Shown here one piece after another: positions 41,209-51,000 of a stretch of DNA of 51,482 nucleotides. Source of the stretch: Actinomycetota bacterium (GTDB taxonomy: Bacteria > Actinomycetota > Acidimicrobiia > Acidimicrobiales > Poriferisodalaceae); the NCBI GenBank assembly GCA_014238065.1, contig JABABU010000011.1, positions 1-51,482 of the forward strand. Direction: 5' to 3'. Every line of letters starts with the position of its first letter. The stretch's first letter is position 1. The translations under genes were made by a program, and so were the position numbers. The notes under the pieces are model-generated. The model was not told where the DNA came from, did not search any database, and saw only the letters and a program-made list of their open reading frames with translations.

Positions 41209-42124
41209 CGTTTCTGCGGCGGTGGCGATACTCGGTGACCTCGGCCGCGAGAACGTCCCGATCGGCCCTCTGACGACGTATCGCGTCGGTGGCGCAGCGC
41301 GGGTGTTCGTCGAGGCCGACACGATCGACGATCTGTTGTGCGTCGCAGAAGCCGTCAGAGCTTCGGGCCTAGAGTTGCTCTGTATCGGTCGTGGCTCGAA
41401 CCTCCTCATCAGTGACGTTGGCTTCAACGGCATTGCGGTCGTGATGGGTGAAGGTCTCGCAGCCATCGACATCGAGGCTGGTCCGACTGTCGTCGTAGGA
41501 GCAGCGACTCCCCTTCCGGTTCTTGCGAGACGCACGGTCCAGGAAGGCCTTGTCGGGCTCGAGTGGGCGGTCGGTGTTCCGGGCTCGGTCGGCGGCGCCG
41601 TGAGGATGAACGCAGGAGGACACGGCGCCGACATCGCTGGATCGCTCGTCGACTGTGTCGTTCTTGACGCCGACTCCGGCATCGTCGCGACACGAGAGCC
41701 TGGTGACCTTGACTTGAGATTTCGCGGGAGCAACATCTCGTCACGCCAGATCGTCGTGAGCGCGAGGTTCGCGGTGGCCGATGGTGATCGTGCAACTGGC
41801 GAGGCGACCCTTCGCGAGATCGTGCGATGGCGGAGGGAAAATCAGCCAGGCGGACAGAACGCAGGATCGGTCTTCGTAAACCCCTTCGATGGCAAGGACA
41901 GCGCCGGGCGGTTGATCGACGAACTCGATCTCAAAGGAATGCGAGTGGGATCAGCCCATGTCTCCACGAAGCATGCCAACTTTATTCAGGCCGACGAAGG
42001 CGGATCGGCTGACGATGTGAGGGAACTGATGGCGAGGGTCGTGGAGCGAGTCGCAGACGAGTTCGACATCCATCTTCGTAGTGAGATCCGTCTCATCGGC
42101 TTCGAGAAGGAAACTCAGTCGTGA
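41201..42124 (+). CDS. murB: UDP-N-acetylenolpyruvoylglucosamine reductase MurB
   Basis: A 307-residue FAD enzyme completing UDP-MurNAc. FAD motifs TTYRVGG, IGRGSNLLISD and GVPGSVGGAVRMNAGGHG, the catalytic serine in NAGSVFVNP, and late HANFI and a C-terminal glutamate region are present. GTG 41201 starts inside murC. The preceding step enzyme (murA) is not in the window. Confidence 0.94.
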   Translation: MADVSAAVAILGDLGRENVPIGPLTTYRVGGAARVFVEADTIDDLLCVAEAVRASGLELLCIGRGSNLLISDVGFNGIAVVMGEGLAAIDIEAGPTVVVGAATPLPVLARRTVQEGLVGLEWAVGVPGSVGGAVRMNAGGHGADIAGSLVDCVVLDADSGIVATREPGDLDLRFRGSNISSRQIVVSARFAVADGDRATGEATLREIVRWRRENQPGGQNAGSVFVNPFDGKDSAGRLIDELDLKGMRVGSAHVSTKHANFIQADEGGSADDVRELMARVVERVADEFDIHLRSEIRLIGFEKETQS

Positions 42125-42921
42125 CAGCAGTCAGCGTCGACCCGCGCCTGCGGGCACGCCGAGTAGCGGTCCAGCGCGATGTCGGCCGACGGCGTCTTCG
42201 CCGCCTCGTCGTCATCTCGAGTGTGGTCATGTTCGCCGTCGCGGGGTACATGCTCGCACGGTCTCCGCTGCTCGACGTCGACGAAGTGGCATATGTGGGC
42301 CTGAATCAGACTCCGCTGGACGCGGCGCTCGCGGCCGCGGAGATTGAATCTGGTCAGACGCTCCTCTGGCTCGACGCTGCCTCCGCTGCCACGAGGCTCG
42401 AGCGATTGCCTTGGGTTGCCCAAGCACATGTCTCGAGGTCCTGGACCGGGCGGGTCACCGTCGAGATCGTCGAGCGTGAAGCGGTGGCTTCGGTCATGAC
42501 GGCTCAGGACAACTGGGTGCTGGTCGACGCGTCGGGCCGGGTGCTCACCGGGGTGGTTTCTCCCTCGCAAGACCTCCCCAAGATCTCCGGCGTGAGGGCG
42601 GCGGGGGAGCCTGGCAGCAGTTTGGGGTTCGACTCCGCTGCGCCGTTGAACATCGCCGAATTGTTGCCCCGGGTTCTGTTCGGCCGTGTCGATGGCATCT
42701 ATCGAGATGAACTCGGCGAGTTGTGGATAGCGCTCAAGAGCGCTGATCGCGTGTTGTTCGGTGCCGAGAGTGATCTTGCGTTGAAGGTTGTCTCCATGAC
42801 GACGGTGCTCGAGGAGCTCGACGGGCGTGGCCAAACTGGATGGGAACTCGATGTGTCGGTGCCGACATTGCCAGTCGTTCGGCCGCTTCGGGACGAGTGG
42901 CGACCGCGCCCTGCGAGCTGA
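42121..42921 (+). CDS. ftsQ: Divisome protein FtsQ
   Basis: A 266-residue bitopic protein: Arg-rich N-terminal tail, TM helix about 29-46, POTRA domain starting LLDVDEVAYVGLNQTPLDAAL and LPWVAQAHVSRSWTGRVTVEIVERE, then the FtsQ/DivIB beta domain. It links FtsZ-ring components to FtsL/FtsB. GTG 42121 overlaps murB by 4 nt. Last gene of the overlapping dcw run; about 154 nt separate it from ftsZ. Confidence 0.9.
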   Translation: MTAVSVDPRLRARRVAVQRDVGRRRLRRLVVISSVVMFAVAGYMLARSPLLDVDEVAYVGLNQTPLDAALAAAEIESGQTLLWLDAASAATRLERLPWVAQAHVSRSWTGRVTVEIVEREAVASVMTAQDNWVLVDASGRVLTGVVSPSQDLPKISGVRAAGEPGSSLGFDSAAPLNIAELLPRVLFGRVDGIYRDELGELWIALKSADRVLFGAESDLALKVVSMTTVLEELDGRGQTGWELDVSVPTLPVVRPLRDEWRPRPAS

Positions 42922-42939
42922 TCGAGACCGGTGTGGTAG

Positions 42940-42963
42940 CGCGCGTATATTTGTGAACGCGCG
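42940..42963 (+). promoter_or_regulatory. Inverted repeat in the ftsQ-ftsZ gap
   Basis: CGCGCGT (42940-42946) and ACGCGCG (42957-42963) are perfect complements around a 10-nt AT-rich centre (ATATTTGTGA). No U-tract follows, so it is not a classical terminator; an operator or mRNA hairpin upstream of the ftsZ promoter is possible. Confidence 0.45.
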
Positions 42964-42970
42964 AGGGTGC

Positions 42971-42999
42971 TTGCCAGCGCGGTAACGCCTCGGTACCTT
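42971..42999 (+). promoter_or_regulatory. ftsZ promoter (TTGCCA-17-TACCTT)
   Basis: TTGCCA at 42971-42976, 17-bp spacer, TACCTT at 42994-42999. The predicted leader is about 70 nt, ending with AGGAGG at 43065-43070 5 nt before GTG 43076. It would give ftsZ transcription independent of the mraZ promoter. Confidence 0.55.
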
Positions 43000-43075
43000 C
43001 ACTTGTAACACAGCGACCTCAAACAGTCAACCATTGGTTGAGAGTTCTCGGTCAGGAGCGGTCCAGGAGGCCGGT

Positions 43076-44155
43076 GTGGTCACACCACAGAATTATCTTG
43101 CAGTGATCAAGGTCGTCGGCGTCGGTGGTGGCGGCGTGAACGCCGTGAACCGAATGATCGATTCCGGTCTGAAGGGCGTCGAGTTCATCGCTATCAACAC
43201 CGACGCACAGGCGTTGTTGATGAGTGACGCCGATATCAAACTGGACATTGGCAGGGAACTGACCAGGGGACTTGGCGCGGGAAGCGATCCTGAGGTCGGT
43301 GCCAAAGCCGCAGAGGAACACCGTGAAGAGATCGGTGAGGTCCTTCGTGGCGCTGACATGGTTTTCATTACAGCGGGAGAGGGTGGTGGAACCGGAACTG
43401 GTGCCGCGCCCGTCGTTGCCGAGATCGCCCGCGAACATGAGGCGCTCACCATCGCGGTGGTCACGCGGCCATTCCAGTTCGAAGGGCGTCGACGTTCAGT
43501 TCAGGCTGAGCAGGGCATCACTCGACTGAAGGAGAAGGTCGACACTCAGATTGTCGTCCCGAACGATCGTCTTCTGACCGTCGCCAACGAGTCGACCACC
43601 ATGATCGACGCGTTCCGCATGGCAGACGATGTGCTCCTGCAAGGCGTCCAGGGCATCACGACGCTCATCACCACTCCTGGCCTCATCAACACTGACTTCG
43701 CCGATGTCAGAATGGTGATGCAGAACGCTGGTTCGGCGCTCATGGGCATCGGTCGAGCCCAAGGAGAGGGACGAGCCCAGAATGCAGCTCGGGCCGCGAT
43801 CTCGAGTCCCCTGCTCGAGGCCTCGATCGAGGGCGCCCGCGGGTTGCTGCTCAACATCTCCGGCGGAACCGAACTTGGCCTCTTCGAAGTGAACGAGGCA
43901 GCGGAGGTGGTACACGACGTCGCCCACCCAGACGCGAACATCATCTTCGGAGCTGTGGTCGACGGTTCGCTCGGCGAAGAGATCAGGGTCACCGTCATTG
44001 CCGCCGGGTTCGACCGGTGGGACGAGGGCAAGTCTGATGGTCGCTCGCTGAGCCGTGACGGCCGGCCGGTGGTCGATGTGTTCGCCACCGATGGCGACGA
44101 CGATTTCGAGATCGACGATGACGATGACTTCGACGTTCCCTCGTTCTTGAAGTAG
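43076..44155 (+). CDS. ftsZ: Cell division GTPase FtsZ
   Basis: A 359-residue tubulin homologue forming the Z ring. GTP motif GGGTGTG at 103-109, [23 protein letters not shown] at the N-terminus, and the C-terminal tail [12 protein letters not shown] that binds SepF and other partners after a short acidic linker. The frame is open from TTG 43034, but GTG 43076 is chosen because AGGAGG lies 5 nt upstream and it gives [10 protein letters not shown], matching other actinobacterial FtsZ. Confidence 0.97.
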   Translation: MVTPQNYLAVIKVVGVGGGGVNAVNRMIDSGLKGVEFIAINTDAQALLMSDADIKLDIGRELTRGLGAGSDPEVGAKAAEEHREEIGEVLRGADMVFITAGEGGGTGTGAAPVVAEIAREHEALTIAVVTRPFQFEGRRRSVQAEQGITRLKEKVDTQIVVPNDRLLTVANESTTMIDAFRMADDVLLQGVQGITTLITTPGLINTDFADVRMVMQNAGSALMGIGRAQGEGRAQNAARAAISSPLLEASIEGARGLLLNISGGTELGLFEVNEAAEVVHDVAHPDANIIFGAVVDGSLGEEIRVTVIAAGFDRWDEGKSDGRSLSRDGRPVVDVFATDGDDDFEIDDDDDFDVPSFLK

Positions 44156-44172
44156 CCAGCTGGTTTCGCGTC

Positions 44173-44853
44173 GTGCAGATCCTCATGCGCCGAGGTCGTG
44201 GTGGGTCGGTGTTCACGATTCGCTTCACCGATTCTGACGACGGTGATCTCGCTGTCAACAGCGTCGATGTCGAGCGTCGGCGCGCCGGGCTTGTCGCGAC
44301 ACCATGGACGTGGCTACAACAGGTTCACGGCTCACGCGTTCATTTCGTCGTCGAGGCCGGCGACCACCACGGCGAGGTCGGCGATGCGTCGGTCTCCGAC
44401 AGCAGCGGCGTTGCACTCGCCGTCCAGGGAGCCGACTGCGCGCCAGTTGCGTTCTGGAGTGACGAAGGCCCATTCGGTATTGCCCATGCCGGATGGAAAG
44501 GCATCGAGGCAGGTGTGCTCGCTTCGACCGTGTCGGCGATGCGCGACATCGGAGCAAGGAAGATCCACGCGACCGTCGGACCGTGCATCCACGCCGAGAA
44601 CTACGACTTCGGGTCGGACGATCTCGGTCGGCTAGTTACCAGGTTCGGTCCCACCATCAGAGCTCGCAGCTCGTCCGGAAGAAATGCTCTCGATGTGCAG
44701 GCCATGATTGGGGTGGCGTTGTTCGAGGTCGGCGTCACCATCGACCACGATGTCGACGTCTGCACCGGGTCATCGCTCAAGCACTACTCGCACCGTATCG
44801 ATCGAGACACGGCGAGGCATTGTGGGATCATCACGCGAGAAGGGGAAGCGTGA
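44173..44853 (+). CDS. pgeF: PgeF/YfiH multicopper-oxidase-like protein
   Basis: A 226-residue DUF152/LACC1-family protein, with peptidoglycan editing or purine nucleoside phosphorylase activities described in the family. Metal ligands: WLQQVHGSRVH, ADCAPVAFW and AHAGWKGIEAGVL, with GPCIHAENYDFG later. GTG 44173 is taken; ATG 44185 is possible. Its place right after ftsZ fits peptidoglycan editing. Overlaps yggS by GTGA. Confidence 0.92.
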   Translation: MQILMRRGRGGSVFTIRFTDSDDGDLAVNSVDVERRRAGLVATPWTWLQQVHGSRVHFVVEAGDHHGEVGDASVSDSSGVALAVQGADCAPVAFWSDEGPFGIAHAGWKGIEAGVLASTVSAMRDIGARKIHATVGPCIHAENYDFGSDDLGRLVTRFGPTIRARSSSGRNALDVQAMIGVALFEVGVTIDHDVDVCTGSSLKHYSHRIDRDTARHCGIITREGEA

Positions 44854-45530
44854 CGCCGAGCCTGACCGCGTTCGATGTCGCCGCGATCGAACGCAACGCC
44901 GAGATACTGCTGAATCGCATCGTCGATGCCGGCGGGGATCTCTCGCGGGTGCGGCTGATGGCGGTGACCAAAGCATTCGACGCCGGCGCACCCAACGCGG
45001 CAGTCGCGGCTGGAATGTTGTTGCTCGGGGAGAGCTACGTGCAGGAGTTCGTGGCGAAACTGGACCATGTCACCGAGGCTGCCCTCGAGGCCGAGTGGCA
45101 TTTCATCGGACGGCTTCAGAGGAACAAGGTGCGGCGGCTTCCCGAGTGCGTATCGGTCATTCAGAGCGTCGACAACGAGGCACTCGCGGCCGAGATCGCG
45201 CGGAGAAGGCCGGGTCAGACTGTTTTTGTTCAGGCCAATCTCGGTGATGAACCGCAGAAGGGCGGCTGCCCGATGGACGGCATCTCCACCCTCGTCGCGA
45301 AGTGTCGAGACCTTGGGCTTCAGGTTGAGGGGGTGATGGGGGTTGCAGAGCAGGCTGAGCCTGACGTCGTCCTTCGTCAGTATCAGGAGCTTGCTTCGGT
45401 AGCTGACGAACTTGAACTTGCAGAGCGGTCGATGGGGATGACGGCCGATCTCGAGTCAGCCGTGGCTGCTGGCTCCACGATGGTCCGGATAGGTACGGCC
45501 TTGTTCGGGTCGCGTCCGGCCAAGGCCTGA
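44850..45530 (+). CDS. YggS-family PLP-binding protein
   Basis: A 226-residue PLPBP protein of vitamin B6 homeostasis. PLP lysine is K41 in LMAVTKAFD, followed by GESYVQEFVAK, EWHFIGRLQRNKVR, and late SMGMTADLESAVAAGSTMVRIGTALFG with the phosphate-binding residues. GTG 44850 overlaps pgeF. The usual position is between ftsZ and sepF in Gram-positive bacteria, as here. Confidence 0.93.
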   Translation: MTPSLTAFDVAAIERNAEILLNRIVDAGGDLSRVRLMAVTKAFDAGAPNAAVAAGMLLLGESYVQEFVAKLDHVTEAALEAEWHFIGRLQRNKVRRLPECVSVIQSVDNEALAAEIARRRPGQTVFVQANLGDEPQKGGCPMDGISTLVAKCRDLGLQVEGVMGVAEQAEPDVVLRQYQELASVADELELAERSMGMTADLESAVAAGSTMVRIGTALFGSRPAKA

Positions 45531-45600
45531 AGCTGCGTTCAGCAGCGAACTCGTTTGGCAATGGAGCCCAGGGTGTCGACGGCCGGGCCTGTGGCTCAGG

Positions 45601-45622
45601 TACTCTCGAAATGTGAGGAGGT
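45601..45622 (+). promoter_or_regulatory. sepF start region: -10-like TACTCT and strong SD
   Basis: TACTCT at 45601-45606 is a possible -10. AGGAGGT at 45616-45622 is an optimal SD 5 nt before GTG 45627 and decides the sepF start. Confidence 0.5.
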
Positions 45623-45626
45623 AGCG

Positions 45627-46205
45627 GTGACATCTATGATGCGACGGGCCATGCTGTATCTCGGTTTGGCGCCGGAAGAGGACTACGACGAGATCTCGCG
45701 TGAGTACGATCCCGGTGACGACACTGGCTCAGTCGTCGTGGGCAGAACAGTGCAGCCGGAGGGGGGTTTCACCCACCCGCCGGGTCAGCCTGCGACATTG
45801 GAGAGTAATCGGGAGGTCTCGGGCCAAGTCGGTGTGAGGACCATCTCACGCGAGGCAGCGCAGGCGTCAGGAGCCAGAGTTGCTACCCAGCCCGCCGGCG
45901 CCGGCGCCTCGGTTCGCACGATTCCGGTCACGCACGCGAAGCCTCACGTCGTTGCTCCGAAGTCGTTCAACGACGCACAGACCGTCGCCGACCGGCTTCG
46001 TGGCGATCAACCCGTGATCATGAACCTCCAGGATGTCGACAGGGAACTTCGTCGGCGACTCATCGACTTCGCGAGCGGACTCAGCTACGGGTTGTCGGGA
46101 CGAATGGATCGTGTCGCCGATGGGGTGTACCTCCTGAGTCCGGCGAACGTCGAGGTCTCCGACGACGAGCGGCGCCGCCTTCAGGAGCGTGGACTCCATT
46201 CGTGA
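45627..46205 (+). CDS. sepF: Cell division protein SepF
   Basis: A 192-residue FtsZ-binding membrane anchor, replacing FtsA in Actinobacteria. The N-terminal amphipathic segment MMRRAMLYLGLAPEEDYDE, a variable linker, and the SepF core from about 115 (KSFNDAQTVADRLRGDQPVIMNLQDVD...RRRLIDFASGLSYGLSGRMDRVADGVYLLSP) are present. The frame opens at 45555, but the SD fixes GTG 45627. No ftsA is seen, consistent with SepF tethering the Z ring. Confidence 0.95.
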   Translation: MTSMMRRAMLYLGLAPEEDYDEISREYDPGDDTGSVVVGRTVQPEGGFTHPPGQPATLESNREVSGQVGVRTISREAAQASGARVATQPAGAGASVRTIPVTHAKPHVVAPKSFNDAQTVADRLRGDQPVIMNLQDVDRELRRRLIDFASGLSYGLSGRMDRVADGVYLLSPANVEVSDDERRRLQERGLHS

Positions 46206-46266
46206 TGACGGTTTCATCTGGTGGATCCACCGCAAATAACCACTCTCCGCGTTCAAAGGGCTGATC

Positions 46267-46542
46267 ATGTCGAGTCTCACCGACCTACTGTGCGCGGCCG
46301 TCGTGCTCTACATCCTTGCGATGTTCGGCCGACTCATCCTCTCGTGGTTTCCGATAGCACCGGACAGCCCGGTTGCAGCCGTGTCGCGAGTGCTCTTCGG
46401 TATCACCGAACCTGTTCTCGCGCCGGTCCGGAAACTGTTGCCACCAGTACGTTTGGGGATGGGTTCGCTCGACCTCTCTCCGCTGATTGTGCTGTTCATC
46501 CTGAGCTACATCGTCCGTGGTGCGATTCTCGGCTGTAACTGA
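46267..46542 (+). CDS. YggT-family membrane protein
   Basis: A 91-residue protein with two TM segments (about 5-27 and 70-88) separated by the family pattern ILSWFPIAPDSPVAAVSRVLFGITEPVLAPVRKLLPP. YggT proteins are conserved beside sepF and divIVA; function is not settled, with osmotic stress and division links reported. It lies 61 nt after sepF and probably shares its transcript. Confidence 0.9.
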   Translation: MSSLTDLLCAAVVLYILAMFGRLILSWFPIAPDSPVAAVSRVLFGITEPVLAPVRKLLPPVRLGMGSLDLSPLIVLFILSYIVRGAILGCN

Positions 46543-46622
46543 ACCATGAATACGTATGGGCACAAAGATTTGGAGCGCCGAGAAGAATCGCTGTCCCCCT
46601 GTTCCTTTCGCTAATCGATTGC

Positions 46623-46628
46623 TACTCT
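46623..46628 (+). promoter_or_regulatory. Candidate -10 (TACTCT) of leaderless divIVA
   Basis: TACTCT ends 8 nt before the divIVA ATG at 46637 and no SD intervenes; the preceding 90 nt are AT-richer than the genes around. Confidence 0.5.
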
Positions 46629-46636
46629 AAGTATTC

Positions 46637-48016
46637 ATGGAACTCACACCGCAGCTGCTCGAAACGCAGCAGTTCCCAGAGAAGTGGCGAGGCTACGACC
46701 AGGATGCCGTTGACGAATTCCTTGAGAGGGTCGGTGCAGGCCTGGCCGAACTCCAGGATCGTCTTCGATCATCGGTGGCTCGCGTCAAGGAACTCGAAGA
46801 GACAGAACCCTCCGCGCAGTCGCCATCGCCCGCTGTGGCCATGGAGGCGAAAGTACCCGTGTCGAGCGCACAGCCCTCGGCCATCGAAGCTGATGTAACG
46901 GCGGTAGCCGGCGCACTGGTGCTTGCCCAGCAAGCCGCGGACGCTGCTCTCGCGGAGGCCACGACCGAGGCCGATCGAATCCTGACGAAGGCCAAGGCAG
47001 ATGCCGCGCAGATCGTGAGGATCGCTGAGGCCAAGAACGCAGTTGCGGCCTCCAAGATGGAGGAGGCTGATACTCATGTCGCAGCGCTCGCCGAGGAGGC
47101 TCTCGAAGAGGCGAAGGCCGAGGCCGCCCGCCTGATTGCCGACGCACAGACGGCTGCAGCGAAACTTCGTGTAGACGCCAAGGCAGAAGCCGACAGGCTG
47201 ACCGAGTCGGCAATCGAGTTCTCGGAGCGTCATGCTGATGAGGTCGCTTCTCGCCGCGGCGAAGAGTTGAAGGATCTCGACGTCGAGATTGCGTCCCGTC
47301 GTCGAGAAGCAGCCGCGCTGCAATCACAGGTCAACGATCGCCAGCGCGAGCTTCGGTCGGTGGTCGATGGGCTTCAGAGCCTCGTCGGTCGCGTCGGATC
47401 TCTCGCTGGACCCGAGGCGACAGCGCCGGAATCGAAGCCCGAGCCAGTGGCAAGGGTTGCTCCAGCACCAGAAGCTGCGGTGATCGACCTTACAGCGGAC
47501 GCTGCCGCCGCCGACCACGCCGAATCTTGCGATGCTGAAGCGCCAGCCGACAACTCAAGCCAAGACCTGCCGAAATGGGCGACAACGCGCGATGCTGCGC
47601 CGTCCATGGCCTCGCGACGCGGTCTGACCGTGGTGACGTCAGAACCCGAAGCAGAGGCTCCGGTCACAGAAGTTCCCTATTTCGCACCGGTGGTGGCACC
47701 AGCAGCCGAGGACGTCGCTGCCGAGCCAGCCCCGGCGGTTGAGGAGACACCGACCGTCGACTTCATCTCGAAGGTCAAAGCAACCGTCGAAGCTGCCGCT
47801 GTTTCAGCACCGAGCTCCGACGCTGGTTCGCCAAGGGTCGAAGTCGAGGTCGTTTCCGCGAAGGAACCGCTTGCCGCCGGTGATGCTCGGACCGCGGTCG
47901 TGGACGATCCTTTCCTGGCTGCGCTCCGCGGCCCAGATCGAGTCGAGTTCGACGAGGCGGCCCAGCCTGACGTCGAGCGCAGCTCGTTCAAGCGTCGCCG
48001 CCGCCGTCGGCTCTGA
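46637..48016 (+). CDS. divIVA: DivIVA/Wag31 polar growth protein
   Basis: A 459-residue DivIVA-type scaffold. N-terminal membrane-curvature domain (LLETQQFPEKWRGYDQDAVDEFLERV), then an Ala/Glu-rich coiled coil to about residue 260. A Pro/Ala-rich acidic region follows, ending in a strongly basic tail FKRRRRRRL. In Actinobacteria it marks growing poles and septa. It is longer than mycobacterial Wag31 (about 260 residues) because of the C-terminal half, whose role is unknown. The gene converges with ileS, 6 nt between stops. Confidence 0.92.
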   Translation: MELTPQLLETQQFPEKWRGYDQDAVDEFLERVGAGLAELQDRLRSSVARVKELEETEPSAQSPSPAVAMEAKVPVSSAQPSAIEADVTAVAGALVLAQQAADAALAEATTEADRILTKAKADAAQIVRIAEAKNAVAASKMEEADTHVAALAEEALEEAKAEAARLIADAQTAAAKLRVDAKAEADRLTESAIEFSERHADEVASRRGEELKDLDVEIASRRREAAALQSQVNDRQRELRSVVDGLQSLVGRVGSLAGPEATAPESKPEPVARVAPAPEAAVIDLTADAAAADHAESCDAEAPADNSSQDLPKWATTRDAAPSMASRRGLTVVTSEPEAEAPVTEVPYFAPVVAPAAEDVAAEPAPAVEETPTVDFISKVKATVEAAAVSAPSSDAGSPRVEVEVVSAKEPLAAGDARTAVVDDPFLAALRGPDRVEFDEAAQPDVERSSFKRRRRRRL

Positions 48017-48022
48017 CCTCGA

Positions 48023-51000
48023 TCATCCAGCGAGGCTGAGCGCCGCGGTCAGGGCATGACCGTCGAGGGTCGACTCGCTTGAGCCGAGCGTTGCGGCGGC
48101 AAGAACTGATGTTTCGCTGACCACAGCAAGTTCGAGTGCGAGCACGGCCGAGGCGATCGCGTCGCGGTGTGACGTGATGGCCTCGGCCAGGTCGCCGTCG
48201 GCCACGAGTTCGACTTTGATGCGATCGCTGATGTCGAGATCGTTGTCCTTGCGGAGTTGCTGCACCGTCCGGATGACGTCGCGGGCAAGACCCTCGGCAA
48301 CCAACTCGCGTGTCAGTTCGGTGTCGAGCACGACGACCGCGTCGTTGCTCTTGAGGGCGCCGACAGTCTCGTTGTCGTCGGCAGGCTGAATTTTCAGTTC
48401 GAACTCGTCTGGCTGGAGGGTGTGGCCGGCAACAGTGACGGTGCCATCGTCGTTCTGTGACCAATCGCCCGACCTGGCCGCGCCGATCACCGTCTGAACT
48501 TCACGACCGAGCTTCGGGCCGAGAATCTTGCCGTCCGGCTTGAGAACGAAACTCGCATGGGTGGCGATGTCGTCAGTGAGTTCGACGGATTTCACGTTGA
48601 TCTCGTCTTCGAGCAGATCCTTCAAATGGTCGAGGTCGCGTGCGCCTTCGCCGGCGACGGTCGCGCTGGCAAGAGGAAGGCGGACACGAAGCCCTGCGTC
48701 TTCACGGAGTCGCAAGGCCGTAGACGCGACGTCGCGGAGCCGATCCATCGAAGCAACCAAGGTTGGGTCACTCGGCAGTGCCTTTGGGTCTGGCCACTCG
48801 GAGAGATGCACGCTTGCTCCTCCGGTGAGGCCGTGGTGAATCTCGTCCATGATCATGGGAAGGAACGGTGCTCCTACACGCGTCAGCGTGGTGAGAACGG
48901 TATAGAGCGTGTCCAGGGCATCGGTGTCGATGCCGGATCCACCGGTACCCCAGAAGCGATCGCGGCTGCGACGGATGTACCAGTTGTTCAGTGCGTCGAT
49001 GAAGGCGTGGATCTCAGCGGTGGCCCCGGGGAGGTCGTAGCGGTCCATCTTGGCTGTTGTCGACTCGATGAGTGATCGGGTCTTGGCGAGGATGTATCGG
49101 TCGAGGACGTTGTCGGAGTCGACGCCGATCGAAGCTGCGTACCCATCGGCGTTCGCGTAGAGAGTGAAGAACGAGTAGGCCTGCCAGATCGGAATCAGTA
49201 CCTGACGTACGACATCGTCGATGGCCTGGTCGCTGATTCGTGTGTCGCCGCCACGGACGATGTTCGTCGACATGAAGTACCAACGCAGCGCGTCGGCGCC
49301 TTGGGCCTCGAAGATCTCCGTCGGTTCGGTGTAGTTCCTCAGACGTTTCGAGAGCTTCGCTCCGTCCTCGGCCAGTAGGATTCCGTGACAGATGACGTTG
49401 TTGGCTGCCGGTCGATCGAACAGGGCTCCGGCGAGGACATGCAGCGTGTAGAACCAACCGCGGGTCTGGTTGATGTACTCGACGATGAAGTCGGCGGGGA
49501 AGTGTTCGTCGAACCACTCTTTGTTCTCGAACGGGTAGTGGACCTGGGCAAACGGCATCGATCCGGACTCGAACCAGCAGTCGAGGACCTCTGGGACGCG
49601 CCGCATGGTTGATTTGCCGGTGGGATCGTCGGGGTTCTGACGAGTGAGTTCATCGATGAAGGGTCGATGGAGATCGTCGGGCCGGACCCCGAAGTCGCTC
49701 TCGATCTCGTCCAGCGATCCGTAGACGTCGATGCGGGGGTATTCGGGGTCGTCGCTCTTCCATACCGGGATCGGAGAACCCCAGAACCGGTTGCGGCTGA
49801 TCGACCAGTCACGTGCGCCGGCCAGCCACATCCCGAACCGTCCGTCGCGGACGTTCTCGGGAACCCAGTTCATGGTCTGGTTGATCTCTTGGAGCCTGTC
49901 CCGGATGGCGGTGACCTCGACGTACCAACTCGAGATGGCCTTGTAGATGATCGGGGTGTCAGTGCGCCAACAGTGCGGATAATTGTGTTCGTAGGTGTCG
50001 TGCCGAACAATCCGTCCGAGTTCCTTCAGGTGAGCGATGATCCCTGGGTTGGCGTCGAAGACGTTCTGGCCGGCCCACTCGATGACGTCGTCGGTGAAGC
50101 GACCCTGGCCGTCGACGGGGACGGCTTCTCCGATCTGGATCTCGTTCGCCTCGCATGTCACCTGGTCGTCCTCGCCGAACCCTGGGGCCATGTGCACGAT
50201 GCCTGTCCCGTCGGTGGCGTCGACGAAGGCTGCGCCGAGGACACGGAATGCATCGGACCGGTGGGCGAAGTAGGGGAGCAGCGGCGTATAGGTCCTGCCG
50301 ATGAGCGCTGTTCCCGGGAAGGTCGCGTTCACCTCGGCATCGTCGCCGCCGAGATCGCGGCGATAGCGGTCCACAGCTGCACTGGCGAGCACGTAGTACA
50401 CGCCATCAGACTCGACAACGGAGTAGTCGACGTCGGGTCCGACTGCGAGAGCGAGGTTGGATGGAAGAGTCCACGGCGTCGTGGTCCATGCCAACATCCG
50501 CATCGGACCAGGATCACCATCGGTGGGCTCGAGGTCGAAAGCGATCGTGACAGCTGGGTCTTGTCGAGGTCGGGTTGCATCGTCGAGACGGATCTCGAAG
50601 TTCGACAGCGGTGTCTCCGCGCCCCACGAGTACGGCATCACTCGGTAGGCCTCATACAGGAGACCCTTGTCCCACAACTGTTTGAACGCCCACATGACCG
50701 ACTCCATGTACGGAAGATCCATGGTCTTGTAGTCGTTCTCGAAATCCACCCACCTGGCTTGGCGGGTGACAGTGTCCTCCCAGTCCGAGGTGTACTTCAG
50801 GACTGATGCTCTGCACTGCTCGTTGAACGCGGCAATGCCGTACTCGGTGATCGAGGCTCTACCGGAGACGCCGAGCTCTTTCTCGGTCTCCATCTCGGCT
50901 GGAAGGCCGTGGCAGTCCCAGCCGAATCGACGCTCGACCCGGTGGCCTCGCATCGTCTGGTAACGGGGCACCACGTCTTTCACGTATCCGGTCAGCAGGT

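Noticed and set aside
49667..50806. 379-codon open frame opposite ileS
   Set aside because: Shadow of the ileS coding sequence; no domain recognised.
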